The position numbers and the translations under genes are program-made. Positions 1 through 8,586 of a stretch of DNA of 64,000 bases are shown here, piece by piece. The notes under the pieces were generated by a model that was given only the letters and a program-made list of their open reading frames with translations, was not told where the DNA came from and did not search any database. The first letter of the stretch is position 1. Every line of letters starts with the position of its first letter. The stretch is taken from contig CP030884.1 in the NCBI GenBank assembly GCA_006969385.1, positions 3,844,001 to 3,908,000 on the forward strand, in the 5' to 3' direction. Source of the stretch: Planctomycetaceae bacterium. Its GTDB lineage: Bacteria > Planctomycetota > Phycisphaerae > UBA1845 > UTPLA1.

Positions 1-1
1 T

Positions 2-295
2 GAGCCGGCGTTCGTTGAAGTAGAATGCGACGATTTGGCTCAGTTCGCCGAACTGCTGAAGGTCGTCGGTATCGACGTCATCCTACTCGATAACTTCAGC
101 AATACGGACATGGCTACTGCCGTCGGCATGCGCGACGATGCGGGCTTGCGCGGCAAGGTCGAATTGGAGGCCAGTGGCGGCATCAATCTCGAAACGGTGC
201 GTGGTGTTGCCGAAACGGGTGTCGATCGCATTGCCGTCGGTGCGATTACCCATTCGGCGACCGCCTTGGATTTGGGGTTGGATTTCATCGAATGA
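2..295 (+). CDS. nadC: Nicotinate-nucleotide pyrophosphorylase, C-terminal part
   Basis: The gene is cut by the left edge of the window; only the last 97 codons are present. NadC makes nicotinate mononucleotide from quinolinate and PRPP in de novo NAD synthesis in the cytoplasm. The visible part has family landmarks of the C-terminal barrel: LLDN followed by a helix, then ELEASGGI, and the closing GVDRIAVGAITHS phosphate-binding segment. The stop codon overlaps the birA start in an ATGA arrangement, so the two are translationally coupled. Recognition is by motif only, but the combination is characteristic. Confidence 0.93.
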   Translation, partial: EPAFVEVECDDLAQFAELLKVVGIDVILLDNFSNTDMATAVGMRDDAGLRGKVELEASGGINLETVRGVAETGVDRIAVGAITHSATALDLGLDFIE

Positions 296-1104
296 GCGCC
301 GATGAATCGCATCAACTGAACGCCGAAGCACTGCGCGCCGCGCTGTCGCCGCAGCGCGTCGGGCGCACCGTGCAAGTTTACGGCGAACTCGATAGCACCA
401 ATACATTTGTCTTAAATGTGGTGGCAACTCGCGGCGCAGCGGTCGACGGGCTGGTTGTATTTGCCGAGCGTCAAACTGCCGGTCGAGGGCGCTTGGGGCG
501 GCAGTGGGAATGCCCGATGGGGGCTGGATTGACGTTTAGCATTCTGCTGGTCGAAGACGCGGCGACGCTATCGGCATCAGCATGGATGATGCTCGCGGGC
601 GTGGTTACGGTTCGAGCCGTATCGGCTGCAACGGATGTGGAACCGGCCTTGCGCTGGCCCAATGATGTGTACGTGGACGGTCGCAAGCTGGCCGGCATTT
701 TGGTGGAGGGGCGAACGTTGGCCAACGGGAAGGTCGCGCTCGCCATCGGTATCGGCATCAATTGTCTGCAACAGCCTGGGCATTTTTCACCCGATGTGCG
801 CGACCGTGCGGTCTCGCTGGATATGTTGAGCGCGACGGCCGTGGACCGTCAGCGTTTGGCGGTGCAATTGTTACGCGAGTTAGATGCGGCAATTGCGCGA
901 CATGACTTGCAGGACGAGCAAGCGCTTGCCGAAAGTTGGCGGTCGCATAGCGTAGACGTCGGCGCGCATGTGACACTGCAATATCAAAGCGATTCATTCA
1001 GCGGGCGAATCCTGGATGTGCATCCGCGCGAAGGTTTGCTGTTGCAACTCGACGATGGTGGTCGGCGTCTCTTCGATCCGATCTATACGTCGCGCATAGC
1101 GTGA
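292..1104 (+). CDS. birA: Biotin-[acetyl-CoA-carboxylase] ligase, catalytic form without HTH
   Basis: The 270-residue protein attaches biotin to the biotin carrier protein of acetyl-CoA carboxylase via biotinyl-AMP. The biotin/ATP loop GRGRLGRQW lies near residues 63-71, and RWPNDVYVDGRKLAGILVEG near 123-142 contains the catalytic lysine region. A small C-terminal SH3-like domain follows from about residue 220. The N-terminus starts almost directly at the catalytic domain, so the DNA-binding helix-turn-helix of bifunctional BirA is missing and a repressor role is unlikely. The start overlaps the nadC stop by four bases, which argues for co-expression of two cofactor genes. Confidence 0.93.
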   Translation: MSADESHQLNAEALRAALSPQRVGRTVQVYGELDSTNTFVLNVVATRGAAVDGLVVFAERQTAGRGRLGRQWECPMGAGLTFSILLVEDAATLSASAWMMLAGVVTVRAVSAATDVEPALRWPNDVYVDGRKLAGILVEGRTLANGKVALAIGIGINCLQQPGHFSPDVRDRAVSLDMLSATAVDRQRLAVQLLRELDAAIARHDLQDEQALAESWRSHSVDVGAHVTLQYQSDSFSGRILDVHPREGLLLQLDDGGRRLFDPIYTSRIA

Positions 1105-1116
1105 TCGCTGGTTTCC

Positions 1117-1968
1117 ATGTCACACGTACCGATGCAAATCGAACCGGTTAGATTCAGCGATGACTATGCTTCGAAAGTGCGCTGGTGGTTACCGCCGCAA
1201 CCGCGTGGAGTGGTGGTTTACTTTCACGGCATACAGTCTCACGGCGGGTGGTATGAAGCATCGGGCTCGGCGTTGGCCGAGGCCGGTTTTGCGGTTTGCA
1301 TGCCCGACCGGCGCGGCAGCGGTTTGAGCGCTGAACCGCGCGGGCATATCGAGAATCTCAATCGCCTGACCGAAGACATGCGGGATATCGTGAAAATTGC
1401 CTTGCTCAAGACGGGCCAGCATCGCGTGCACGTCGTCGGTGTAAGTTGGGGTGGTAAACAGGCCGTTTGGCTGGCCCAAAACATGCCCGAGACGGTGGCG
1501 TCGATCTCGTTGGTTTGCCCCGGTATCTTTCCGAAGCTCGATCTGCCGACATCGGAGAAGTTCAGGGTGGCGATGGCGATGGTGAACGATCGTCGCAAGC
1601 ACTTCGACATTCCGCTCAACGATCCGACGTATTTCACGGACAACCCTGAGCGGCAGGCGATTGTACGGGATGACGATCTGAAATTGACGCAGGTGAGCGC
1701 GAGTTTTCTGTTGACCTCGCGTCGGTTGGATCGCGCGATTCGCGGATTTGAACGCTCGCGCTACGACGGCGGCGTCCACCTGTTTCTAGCGGGGACGGAT
1801 AAGATCATCGATAACCCAAAAACGCGAATCTGGTATGATGCCCTGCCGTCGCGGATGAAGAAGCTGAGGGAGTTTCCGCAGGGCGGTCACACGCTGGAGT
1901 TCGACAGCGAGCCGCAGGCGTTCATTCATGAGCTGGTGAATTTCATCGCAACTGCGGAAACGAAATAA
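1117..1968 (+). CDS. Alpha/beta hydrolase of lysophospholipase type
   Basis: A 283-residue cytoplasmic-looking hydrolase with no signal peptide. HGIQSHGGWY near residue 38 is the oxyanion-hole loop, MPDRRGSGLS follows, and GVSWGG near residue 110 is the nucleophile elbow with the catalytic serine. Late acidic (LAGTDKIID) and histidine (GGHTLEFDS) segments complete a Ser-Asp-His triad. The substrate cannot be told from sequence; monoacylglycerol lipase or lysophospholipase is the nearest type. It begins 12 bases after birA, so it probably belongs to the nadC-birA transcript. Confidence 0.82.
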   Translation: MSHVPMQIEPVRFSDDYASKVRWWLPPQPRGVVVYFHGIQSHGGWYEASGSALAEAGFAVCMPDRRGSGLSAEPRGHIENLNRLTEDMRDIVKIALLKTGQHRVHVVGVSWGGKQAVWLAQNMPETVASISLVCPGIFPKLDLPTSEKFRVAMAMVNDRRKHFDIPLNDPTYFTDNPERQAIVRDDDLKLTQVSASFLLTSRRLDRAIRGFERSRYDGGVHLFLAGTDKIIDNPKTRIWYDALPSRMKKLREFPQGGHTLEFDSEPQAFIHELVNFIATAETK

Positions 1969-2093
1969 CGAATCGCCAAGCGCACGTAATTTGCGATAGG
2001 GGTGCCCCTGCCCCTATGGGGATGGGGGACTAAATCAGACCAGCGACCTGACGAACAAGAGAAATTCATCCTAATAAGGAACAGATACCCAAC

Positions 2094-3863
2094 ATGGCCA
2101 AACGTCGCTTTCTCGTCACCGGGGCATTGCCCTATTCGAACAACAAGCTGCATGTCGGGCACATCACCGGCGCGTATCTTCCGGCGGATATCTACGTGCG
2201 CTACCTGCGCTCGCGTGGTGACGATGTACGGTTTATCTGTGGTAGTGACGACAACGGCGTGGCGATTGAGATTTCGGCGCGCAAAGAGAATAGCACGCCC
2301 GCAGCCTTGGCGGATAAGTATAACACCCTGCAAAGGGCGGCCTTTGAAGGTCTCGGCATTCATTTCGATATTTACGGCGGCACACATCATCCCGATTTTG
2401 TGGAGATGCATGAAAAGCTCAGCCAGGATTTTTTTACATCGATTCACAATAACGGCCACTTCGTTAAGAAGACGACCGAGCAACTGTATGACCCGGAAGC
2501 GAGGCAGTTTCTGCCCGATCGCTTTGTGAAGGGCACGTGCTATCACAAACTCGAGGACGGGTCGGATTGTGCCAACCCCGATGCGACGGGCGACCAGTGC
2601 GAGCGCTGCGGTAACACGATTGATCCGCTCCAACTGATCAACCCGCTCAGTACGATTACCTCGACGACGCCCGAACGGCGCGAGACCACCCATTGGTATC
2701 TCAAGCTCGATAAGTTCCAGGGCATGTTGGCGGATTGGTTCAGCATTTCCTCGCTAGATTGGCGATCCATCGTAACAAACTTTTCGATGGGCGCGATTAA
2801 GCGTGGGCTACCCGAGCGTGCGATGACGCGCGATCTGACCTGGGGCGTACCGGTGCCATTGGATGATCCCGACGCCGAAGGCAAGGTGTTGTATGTCTGG
2901 TTCGACGCACCCATCGGTTACGTCAGCTTCACGGCGCGCTATTGCGAGAACAACGGCGGCGTGTGGCAAGACTATAAAGACTGGTGGCAGGATCCCGATT
3001 GCAAGATCGTGCACTTCATCGGTGAAGATAACATCGTCTTTCACGCGCTGATTTGGCCTGCGATGTTGTTAGGCACGCAATACACCGCCGAGGAGATGGA
3101 AAAGCTGGGGAGTAACTATCGGCCGCGCACGGAAAAGGGTTATTACCAACTGCCGCACAACGTGGTGGCGAATGCGTTTTTGAATATCAAGTTTCCGGGT
3201 AAGGACGAAGAAAAGATCAGCAAGTCGCGCGGCACGGCGGTTTGGATCGATGAGTATCTTAAGACCTTCGATCCCGATCCGTTGCGCTACTACCTAACGG
3301 CCAATGCGCCCGAAAGCCAACGTACCGTCTGGAGTTTTGAAGACTTCGTTGAACGTAATAACAATGAGCTGATTGCGACGCTCGGTAATTTCGTCAATCG
3401 CTGGCAGAAGATCGTGAAGGAGCATTTTGATCGAAAGGTGCCGTCGAACGAACGCGCCGAAGATATGGAACGCGAGTTGCTGGAGACGGTTCGCGCCTTG
3501 CCGGAGGCCGTTGGTGAAGATATCGAGGCCACGCGCTTCAAATCGGCGCTCAATCGCGTGATGGACGGCTTCCGCGCGTGCAATCGATATATCGATACGC
3601 GCGAACCGTGGAAAACGCGCAAGAGCGATCTCGAACTCTGCGCCGCCACGGTGCATTGCTGCATTCAAGCCGTACGTACGCTGGGCGTGTTGATCGAGCC
3701 GTTCCTTCCGTTCGCTTCGGAGAAGATTCGCGTGTCAATGAAGGTGCCGGTGGAACAATGGACCTGGATGCACGCGACCGAGGAATTGCCCGTCGGTCAC
3801 GAACTCGGCCCGGTGCCGGAAGTGTTGTTCAAGAAGCTGGATATGAAGGATTTTGAGGTTTAA
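2094..3863 (+). CDS. metG: Methionine-tRNA ligase
   Basis: A 589-residue class I aminoacyl-tRNA synthetase charging tRNA-Met. The HIGH-type signature appears as HVGH near residue 21, and KISKSRG near residue 370 is the KMSKS loop. A Cys-rich knuckle (CYHK...C...C...C near residues 149-173) is the metal-binding insertion. The protein ends after the anticodon-binding helices and has no C-terminal EMAP-like tRNA-binding domain. AAGGA lies about 10 bases before the ATG. The 125-base leader contains a G/C-rich hairpin around 2001-2024, with no recognisable riboswitch. Confidence 0.96.
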   Translation: MAKRRFLVTGALPYSNNKLHVGHITGAYLPADIYVRYLRSRGDDVRFICGSDDNGVAIEISARKENSTPAALADKYNTLQRAAFEGLGIHFDIYGGTHHPDFVEMHEKLSQDFFTSIHNNGHFVKKTTEQLYDPEARQFLPDRFVKGTCYHKLEDGSDCANPDATGDQCERCGNTIDPLQLINPLSTITSTTPERRETTHWYLKLDKFQGMLADWFSISSLDWRSIVTNFSMGAIKRGLPERAMTRDLTWGVPVPLDDPDAEGKVLYVWFDAPIGYVSFTARYCENNGGVWQDYKDWWQDPDCKIVHFIGEDNIVFHALIWPAMLLGTQYTAEEMEKLGSNYRPRTEKGYYQLPHNVVANAFLNIKFPGKDEEKISKSRGTAVWIDEYLKTFDPDPLRYYLTANAPESQRTVWSFEDFVERNNNELIATLGNFVNRWQKIVKEHFDRKVPSNERAEDMERELLETVRALPEAVGEDIEATRFKSALNRVMDGFRACNRYIDTREPWKTRKSDLELCAATVHCCIQAVRTLGVLIEPFLPFASEKIRVSMKVPVEQWTWMHATEELPVGHELGPVPEVLFKKLDMKDFEV

Positions 3864-3940
3864 TTAGACGCGGATATTCCGGCGTTAGGTTTACGGCTTC
3901 GAATTGATGTTGCTTGAGGTATTGGTCTCTACGCCTTATC

Positions 3941-3967
3941 TAGCCCGCGGCCATTGGCCGTGGGCTA
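3941..3967. repeat. Palindromic intergenic repeat (TAGCCC...GGGCTA)
   Basis: A 27-base near-perfect inverted repeat: TAGCCCGCGGCCA, a single T, then TGGCCGTGGGCTA. It lies in the 188-base gap between the convergent metG and the gene ending at 4052. It has no T-run, so it is not a classical terminator, though a transcript from either side could fold. Short palindromes of this type are scattered between genes elsewhere in this window. Confidence 0.75.
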
Positions 3968-4051
3968 AGATTCTTAACGAGGCGACGCTATTATTGACGG
4001 AATGCGTTTGTTGGCGGTTACGCTCTCGTTTGATTGAATCGCCAGCGCCGC

Positions 4052-4684
4052 CTACGCCGCGACGCGGGTCTTTTCCACGTGCTCGATATACGCGTTGAGC
4101 ATGCGTTCCCAACCCTCGACAAACTCCTCCGTTTCGTAACGCAAAATATCGCCGAGCAACACGTGATCGCGATTTTCGATGGCGTCGCGAATGTCCTTCA
4201 GTTTGCCGCCCAAATCGCGCAGCCAATCGAAGATATGCCGATCGGCAATGACGAGTTCTTCAAAGTTAAACTGCAACAACGCGCCGCTGTTGATCATGGC
4301 TTCGTGCGCTTGCGACCAAATCTCGACGCAATCGATCAACCGTTGCATTCCGGGGCCGAGGCTGCCCGACGCCAAATCTTCGGCGGCCTGCAACGCGCTT
4401 GCCTTCGATTCTGCCAAGACTGAAAGGGACGCGTTCAACGTCGTCACCACGATTTCAGCCGGATTACCCGAGCGGCATTCGATGCGCTGATACTCGGTCG
4501 CGGGGCGATTTAATATTTGCGTGATTTGTTCGGAGTGGATGGTGCGCCCGTCGCACGCGATTTCCAGCAAGATCGATCCCTTATCCGGGATCGCGCCTTT
4601 GACGGCATCCACCACAACGCCGACGGTCGCGTTGCCGGCGATTTCGTTCAGCGCGACTTCATTACCGTTAAGAAAGGCCTGCAT
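4052..4684 (-). CDS. Conserved-looking hypothetical protein
   Basis: A 210-residue soluble protein with no signal peptide or membrane span and no family that I recognise. The first 75 residues look beta-rich (including SILLEIACDGRTI). The remainder is largely helical, with charged amphipathic stretches such as DWLRDLGGKLKDIRDAIENR, and the C-terminus contains YETEEFVEGWERML. It follows the 141-residue gene on the same strand with a 58-base gap and is probably co-transcribed with it. Codon use matches the neighbours, so I take it as a real gene of unknown function. Confidence 0.7.
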   Translation of the reverse strand: MQAFLNGNEVALNEIAGNATVGVVVDAVKGAIPDKGSILLEIACDGRTIHSEQITQILNRPATEYQRIECRSGNPAEIVVTTLNASLSVLAESKASALQAAEDLASGSLGPGMQRLIDCVEIWSQAHEAMINSGALLQFNFEELVIADRHIFDWLRDLGGKLKDIRDAIENRDHVLLGDILRYETEEFVEGWERMLNAYIEHVEKTRVAA

Positions 4685-4742
4685 GGGCAGCTTCTCCGCA
4701 CCCGCCGCGCTGCCATACGCGCAGGCATTTGAGTTGGTTTGC

Positions 4743-5168
4743 TTACAAGTACGAGGCGATCAGCGCCCCGAACAACACGTTCAATATCCAGATAGCAAAA
4801 GCGCCGAGTACGACCGTCATAAATGCCATGCGCGCGACTTGCGGCCAATCGAAATCGTGTGTGAGTGCGACGGCCGCTTGGCCGAACGGATCGCCCGGTT
4901 TCCAGGTGGGCTTGGCCCGTACCAATCGACCGTGACCGATCTTGTGGGGTGGTTTGGAATCGGTACGCTCCGGCATGTCGTTTTGCCGGGTGATTGCGGC
5001 GGCGGGCGACCGTCGAACGATGAGGTCTTCGGTCTGGCTGAAGTCGTCGGCGACCGGGCACGGATCGAGCATGTGGTCGACGTCTTGCGGTTCATCGAAC
5101 AGCGTCGGCTCGTCGTGCGAATCGTTGATTCCAAACTTGGATTGCGGTGCGATTGCCACGATAATCAC
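4743..5168 (-). CDS. Hypothetical protein with C-terminal membrane anchor
   Basis: A 141-residue protein whose first 105 residues are hydrophilic and acidic (many Asp/Glu and Pro), followed by one strong hydrophobic helix near residues 114-138 (AFMTVVLGAFAIWILNVLFG). This is the layout of a tail-anchored inner-membrane protein with a cytoplasmic N-terminal domain. It is divergent from hom across a 139-base gap and upstream of the 210-residue gene. I recognise no family. Confidence 0.6.
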   Translation of the reverse strand: MIIVAIAPQSKFGINDSHDEPTLFDEPQDVDHMLDPCPVADDFSQTEDLIVRRSPAAAITRQNDMPERTDSKPPHKIGHGRLVRAKPTWKPGDPFGQAAVALTHDFDWPQVARMAFMTVVLGAFAIWILNVLFGALIASYL

Positions 5169-5307
5169 CTCGGGGCGGTCGAACGATCATCCGCCTTATC
5201 CGGAATTATCGACCGATAACCGGACAATCTTGACCGATGGACCGCTGCGATAACGTTCGGCAGGGCCGAAGTTTGGAGTCAATCGTGATCGACAAGTGGT
5301 GGCGGGA

Positions 5308-6633
5308 ATGAAGACAGGTGTCGCGATTGTCGGCTGTGGCGTCGTGGGGGCGCAGGTCGTGCGGATTCTGGCCGAGAAACGCGCGGATATTGCCGGTCGC
5401 GCGGGCGTCGAGGTCGCGATTCGGCACGTGATTGTGCGCGACGCGGTGAAACCACGCCCCGAAATTCCCGCCGAGGTAACCGTTTCTTCAGATTACCGAG
5501 CGGCTATCGCGGATGACCAAACGCATATCGTAGTGGAATTGATCGGCGGCACCGAAGTCGCCCGCGACGTGGTTTTGGCGGCACTCAACGCGGGTAAGTC
5601 GGTCGTCTCGGCCAACAAGGCGCTGGTCGCCGCCCACGGGCCGGAACTGTTCGCCGCCGCGCGGGCCAACGGCGTTTGCCTCGTATTCGAAGGGGCGGTC
5701 GGCGGCGGCATACCCGTGCTCGATGCTCTGCGGCGCGGGCTGGTGGCAAACGACATCGAAGCGATATACGCCATACTCAATGGCACATGCAACTTCATTC
5801 TTACGCAAATGGTGGACGAGCGGCTCACGTTTGAAAGCGCGCTGAAGCAGGCGCAGAAACTGGGCTTTGCCGAAGCCGACCCGACGCTCGATATCGATGG
5901 TTCCGATACCGTGCAGAAGCTGGCGATTCTGATTCTGCTCGCCATGCGGCAAAAGGTGAACGTTGCCGACATTCCGACGGTCGGTATCGAAGCCGTGGAG
6001 TTGACCGACCTGATTGCCGGTCGCGAGTTGGGCTACGTGTGCAAGCTCTTGGCCATTGCGAAGACGACCGCCGACGGTGTGTTGGCGAGTGTGCGACCGA
6101 CGTTTATCGCAGACCATCACCCGCTAGCGAAAATCGATGGCCCGTTCAACGCCGTAAGCTTCTACGGCGATGCCGTCGGACATGTGTTGCTCGCCGGTCG
6201 CGGTGCCGGCGGCGGGCCGACGGCCAGCGCCGTGGTTGCCGACATTGTCGACGTGGCGAGCGGCAACGCGCAACGAAGTTTTGATGCGACGTTCAGCCAG
6301 ATGGATTTGGCGACTACGCAGCCGGTGCTGTCCGGCGATCGTTGGCAGTCGCCGTATTACCTGCGCGTCAACATCGAAGACAAGCCCGGCGGTGTTGCCG
6401 ATGTATCACGCATTCTGGCTGACGAGCAGGTGAGCATCGCGTCGCTGGTGCAGCATGTGCCCGCTGAAAAAACGAGCACCGAGAGCGTGCCGGTCGTCAT
6501 CATGACGCATGTAACAAGTGACGATGCCGTGCGGCGGGCGGTGCAAAAAATCAGCGCCTTGGCTTCAGTGCAGAGCACGCCGATTTGCATACCCGTTGTC
6601 GATGAGCATGAGGAATTTAACGGGACGGCGTAG
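5308..6633 (+). CDS. hom: Homoserine dehydrogenase with ACT domain
   Basis: A 441-residue enzyme reducing aspartate semialdehyde to homoserine with NAD(P)H, feeding threonine and methionine synthesis. GCGVVG near residue 9 is the Rossmann nucleotide loop, SANKALVA near residue 104 is the family signature, and EADPTLDIDGSD near 190 belongs to the catalytic domain. Residues from about 350 form a C-terminal ACT domain (YLRVNIEDKPGGVADVSRIL), implying feedback control by an amino acid, classically threonine. A GTG at 5296 would add four residues; I chose ATG 5308 because the Rossmann strand begins directly after it. Confidence 0.95.
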   Translation: MKTGVAIVGCGVVGAQVVRILAEKRADIAGRAGVEVAIRHVIVRDAVKPRPEIPAEVTVSSDYRAAIADDQTHIVVELIGGTEVARDVVLAALNAGKSVVSANKALVAAHGPELFAAARANGVCLVFEGAVGGGIPVLDALRRGLVANDIEAIYAILNGTCNFILTQMVDERLTFESALKQAQKLGFAEADPTLDIDGSDTVQKLAILILLAMRQKVNVADIPTVGIEAVELTDLIAGRELGYVCKLLAIAKTTADGVLASVRPTFIADHHPLAKIDGPFNAVSFYGDAVGHVLLAGRGAGGGPTASAVVADIVDVASGNAQRSFDATFSQMDLATTQPVLSGDRWQSPYYLRVNIEDKPGGVADVSRILADEQVSIASLVQHVPAEKTSTESVPVVIMTHVTSDDAVRRAVQKISALASVQSTPICIPVVDEHEEFNGTA

Positions 6634-6636
6634 TTG

Positions 6637-7560
6637 CTAGCGCACAAGCAGACGGTCGTAATGTTCGCGCAACTGCTTCATTTCCGCTTGCCAGGAGAAG
6701 TTTTCGGCGACGTGCGCGGAACCGAGTCGGTTGGGTTCTTTTTTCTGAACCATATCTGCCAATGCCGCTTGGGCTTCGTCGAATGTGCGAGCCTGAACTG
6801 TGTGTGGAAACGATTCGCTGTAAATCACGTAGCGACCGCGCGCGAGGGCTTCGAGCACCATGGCGGAGAGGCTGTCGTGTTCGCAGATGCGAATTAAGAC
6901 ATTTACCTTTTTATACAATGCGTCCATGTCGGTGACTTCGCCGAGAAACTGTATGTTAGATGGCGTCGCGCCGAGCCCCGTTCCGTCGTTGGCGGCGACG
7001 TAAAACGTGACATCGCTGAAGGCTGCCGCTAGCTGTTTCATGAGATCGAAACGGTAAAAGTCTTCTGCTCCGGTCGGCAGATAAACTAGAGCCGCCGGCG
7101 CGGCTGACAGCGGCATGATCGGCGCGGACACGCTGGGCGGTAATAAGCGGACCACTTGCGTACGCACCCCCAAGCCGGCCAACTCCGCCGCGAGTTGCGG
7201 ACTGTCGGCCAAATGCAACTCGATTAGGTCGAATAGCTCGCTGGGTGGTTGACCGTGTTCTTCGACGTGCTCGCACAATCGCAACACATCGCTGCCGATC
7301 CAATGTGCGACAATCGGCACGCCGTAACGCTGGGCCGTCTCAAAAAACTGTTGCGTGTTCTTCGACCGACAGTCGAGCATCACCTGATGCAGGATATCCG
7401 TTCGCCGCCAACGCAGGCGGCGTCGCCAATCGAAGCGGCCGGGGTTTTGCATGGGTTTATCGGCATGCGTCGGGCGACCGTTCACGGCGGGCAAGGTGCG
7501 CGACAGCAGCCGCACCCAGCGCGGTGAACCGCGAAGCAGAATGCGCGGTCGGCTCGCCAT
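6637..7560 (-). CDS. Glycosyltransferase family 4-like (GT-B fold)
   Basis: A 307-residue protein with a C-terminal GT-B donor-binding half: VLIRICEHDSLSAMVLEALA near residue 228 has the E-x7-E type sugar-nucleotide motif, followed by GRYVIYSES. The N-terminal half is shorter than in standard family 4 enzymes. It begins at the last base of the acyltransferase stop codon (TGATG junction), and GAGGAT precedes the ATG. Its place beside the acyltransferase, flippase and sulfotransferase points to surface-polysaccharide or O-antigen assembly. Donor and acceptor sugars are unknown. Confidence 0.78.
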   Translation of the reverse strand: MASRPRILLRGSPRWVRLLSRTLPAVNGRPTHADKPMQNPGRFDWRRRLRWRRTDILHQVMLDCRSKNTQQFFETAQRYGVPIVAHWIGSDVLRLCEHVEEHGQPPSELFDLIELHLADSPQLAAELAGLGVRTQVVRLLPPSVSAPIMPLSAAPAALVYLPTGAEDFYRFDLMKQLAAAFSDVTFYVAANDGTGLGATPSNIQFLGEVTDMDALYKKVNVLIRICEHDSLSAMVLEALARGRYVIYSESFPHTVQARTFDEAQAALADMVQKKEPNRLGSAHVAENFSWQAEMKQLREHYDRLLVR

Positions 7561-8273
7561 CAGAGCTTATCCTCGGTCGTCATGCGACCTGGAATTGGCT
7601 GGGCGGCAGCCGGATTGCCCACGGCGACGCAGTCCGGCGGCAGCTTGCCCATGGCCGTTGATGTGGTGCCGACCCAGGTTCGATCGCCAACGGTCGTTCC
7701 CGGTAATACAACGGCGTTTAGGCCGATGGCACACTTGGTACCGATGACGATGGGCCCGCTGATCAGCGCCTGATCTTCCAACGCGGCGTAACTCGTAAAC
7801 GCGTACGCATGATGATCGGATTCATCTTCGACGTTGCGATAGTGATGCGACACGGAAAAAATGCGCGCGCCGGAACCGACGCCGCTGTCATCGCCGATTT
7901 GCAAGCCGCCATGTCCGACGAGATAGGCAAAGGGCGATGCGTGAATGCGCTTGCCCAGCGTGACCTCGCCGATTGCACCTTGGTAGGCGTCGTTGGTTTT
8001 GAAACTGACCTTGCGGCGCTCGGTATTGGCCGGCCCGGCGAGAATGGTGACATAGCGATCGATGCAGGCGCGATCGTCGATGGACACGAATTGCGGATTG
8101 ACGATGTGGATGCCGACTTGCAGCGTCACGCCTTGGCCAAGGTGCTTCATCCGCTTTTGGTAGTACCGGTAACGCAACCGATTGCCGAGCGTGCCGGGCC
8201 AATGATGCACGAGGATCGACCATGCGGCGGGTAGCAGCTTGAAACAGATTGAAAAGAATCCCGGGGCTTTCAT
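7560..8273 (-). CDS. Left-handed beta-helix acyltransferase
   Basis: A 237-residue transferase of the hexapeptide-repeat family, which acetylates sugars using acetyl-CoA in the cytoplasm. Isoleucine-patch repeats run through most of the chain (for example VSIDDRACIDRYVTI, then IVIGTKCAIGLNAVVLPGTTVGDRTWVG). The HHYRNV segment near residue 137 supplies a catalytic-type histidine. The ATG at 8273 is used; a GTG at 8291 would add six residues and neither has a convincing Shine-Dalgarno. The gene is coupled to the downstream glycosyltransferase, so it likely decorates the same glycan. Confidence 0.85.
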   Translation of the reverse strand: MKAPGFFSICFKLLPAAWSILVHHWPGTLGNRLRYRYYQKRMKHLGQGVTLQVGIHIVNPQFVSIDDRACIDRYVTILAGPANTERRKVSFKTNDAYQGAIGEVTLGKRIHASPFAYLVGHGGLQIGDDSGVGSGARIFSVSHHYRNVEDESDHHAYAFTSYAALEDQALISGPIVIGTKCAIGLNAVVLPGTTVGDRTWVGTTSTAMGKLPPDCVAVGNPAAAQPIPGRMTTEDKL

Positions 8274-8586
8274 TTGGATTGCATTACACACTCAATTCAA
8301 ATCGTTTGCTCGGTTGCAATCGTTGATATGCTACTTATCGACGCAACAGCGGGCAAAACGTGCTCATGTATGGCGAAAGCGCTGGAACCGAGGGGCAGCG
8401 TCCGAGTAGCCCCGAAGTTATTGGGCGAAACGATGACCGTACGGTTACATCGGCGTCGCAGACAAGCAATTGTCGCGTGCAACGCGAAACGCGGATGGCA
8501 TATTGCTGCGTGCCGATATAGTCTGGCATGCGGCACATCGGGTGCGATCCGGCAGCAGGTGAGAGATTGAGAATTTTGAGCGACGC
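8274..8586. other. Intergenic region between divergent polysaccharide genes
   Basis: These 313 bases separate the leftward acyltransferase from the rightward flippase and must hold both promoters if each has its own. I see no convincing -35/-10 pair, terminator, repeat or RNA gene. Only short low-complexity open frames without family resemblance are present. Confidence 0.5.
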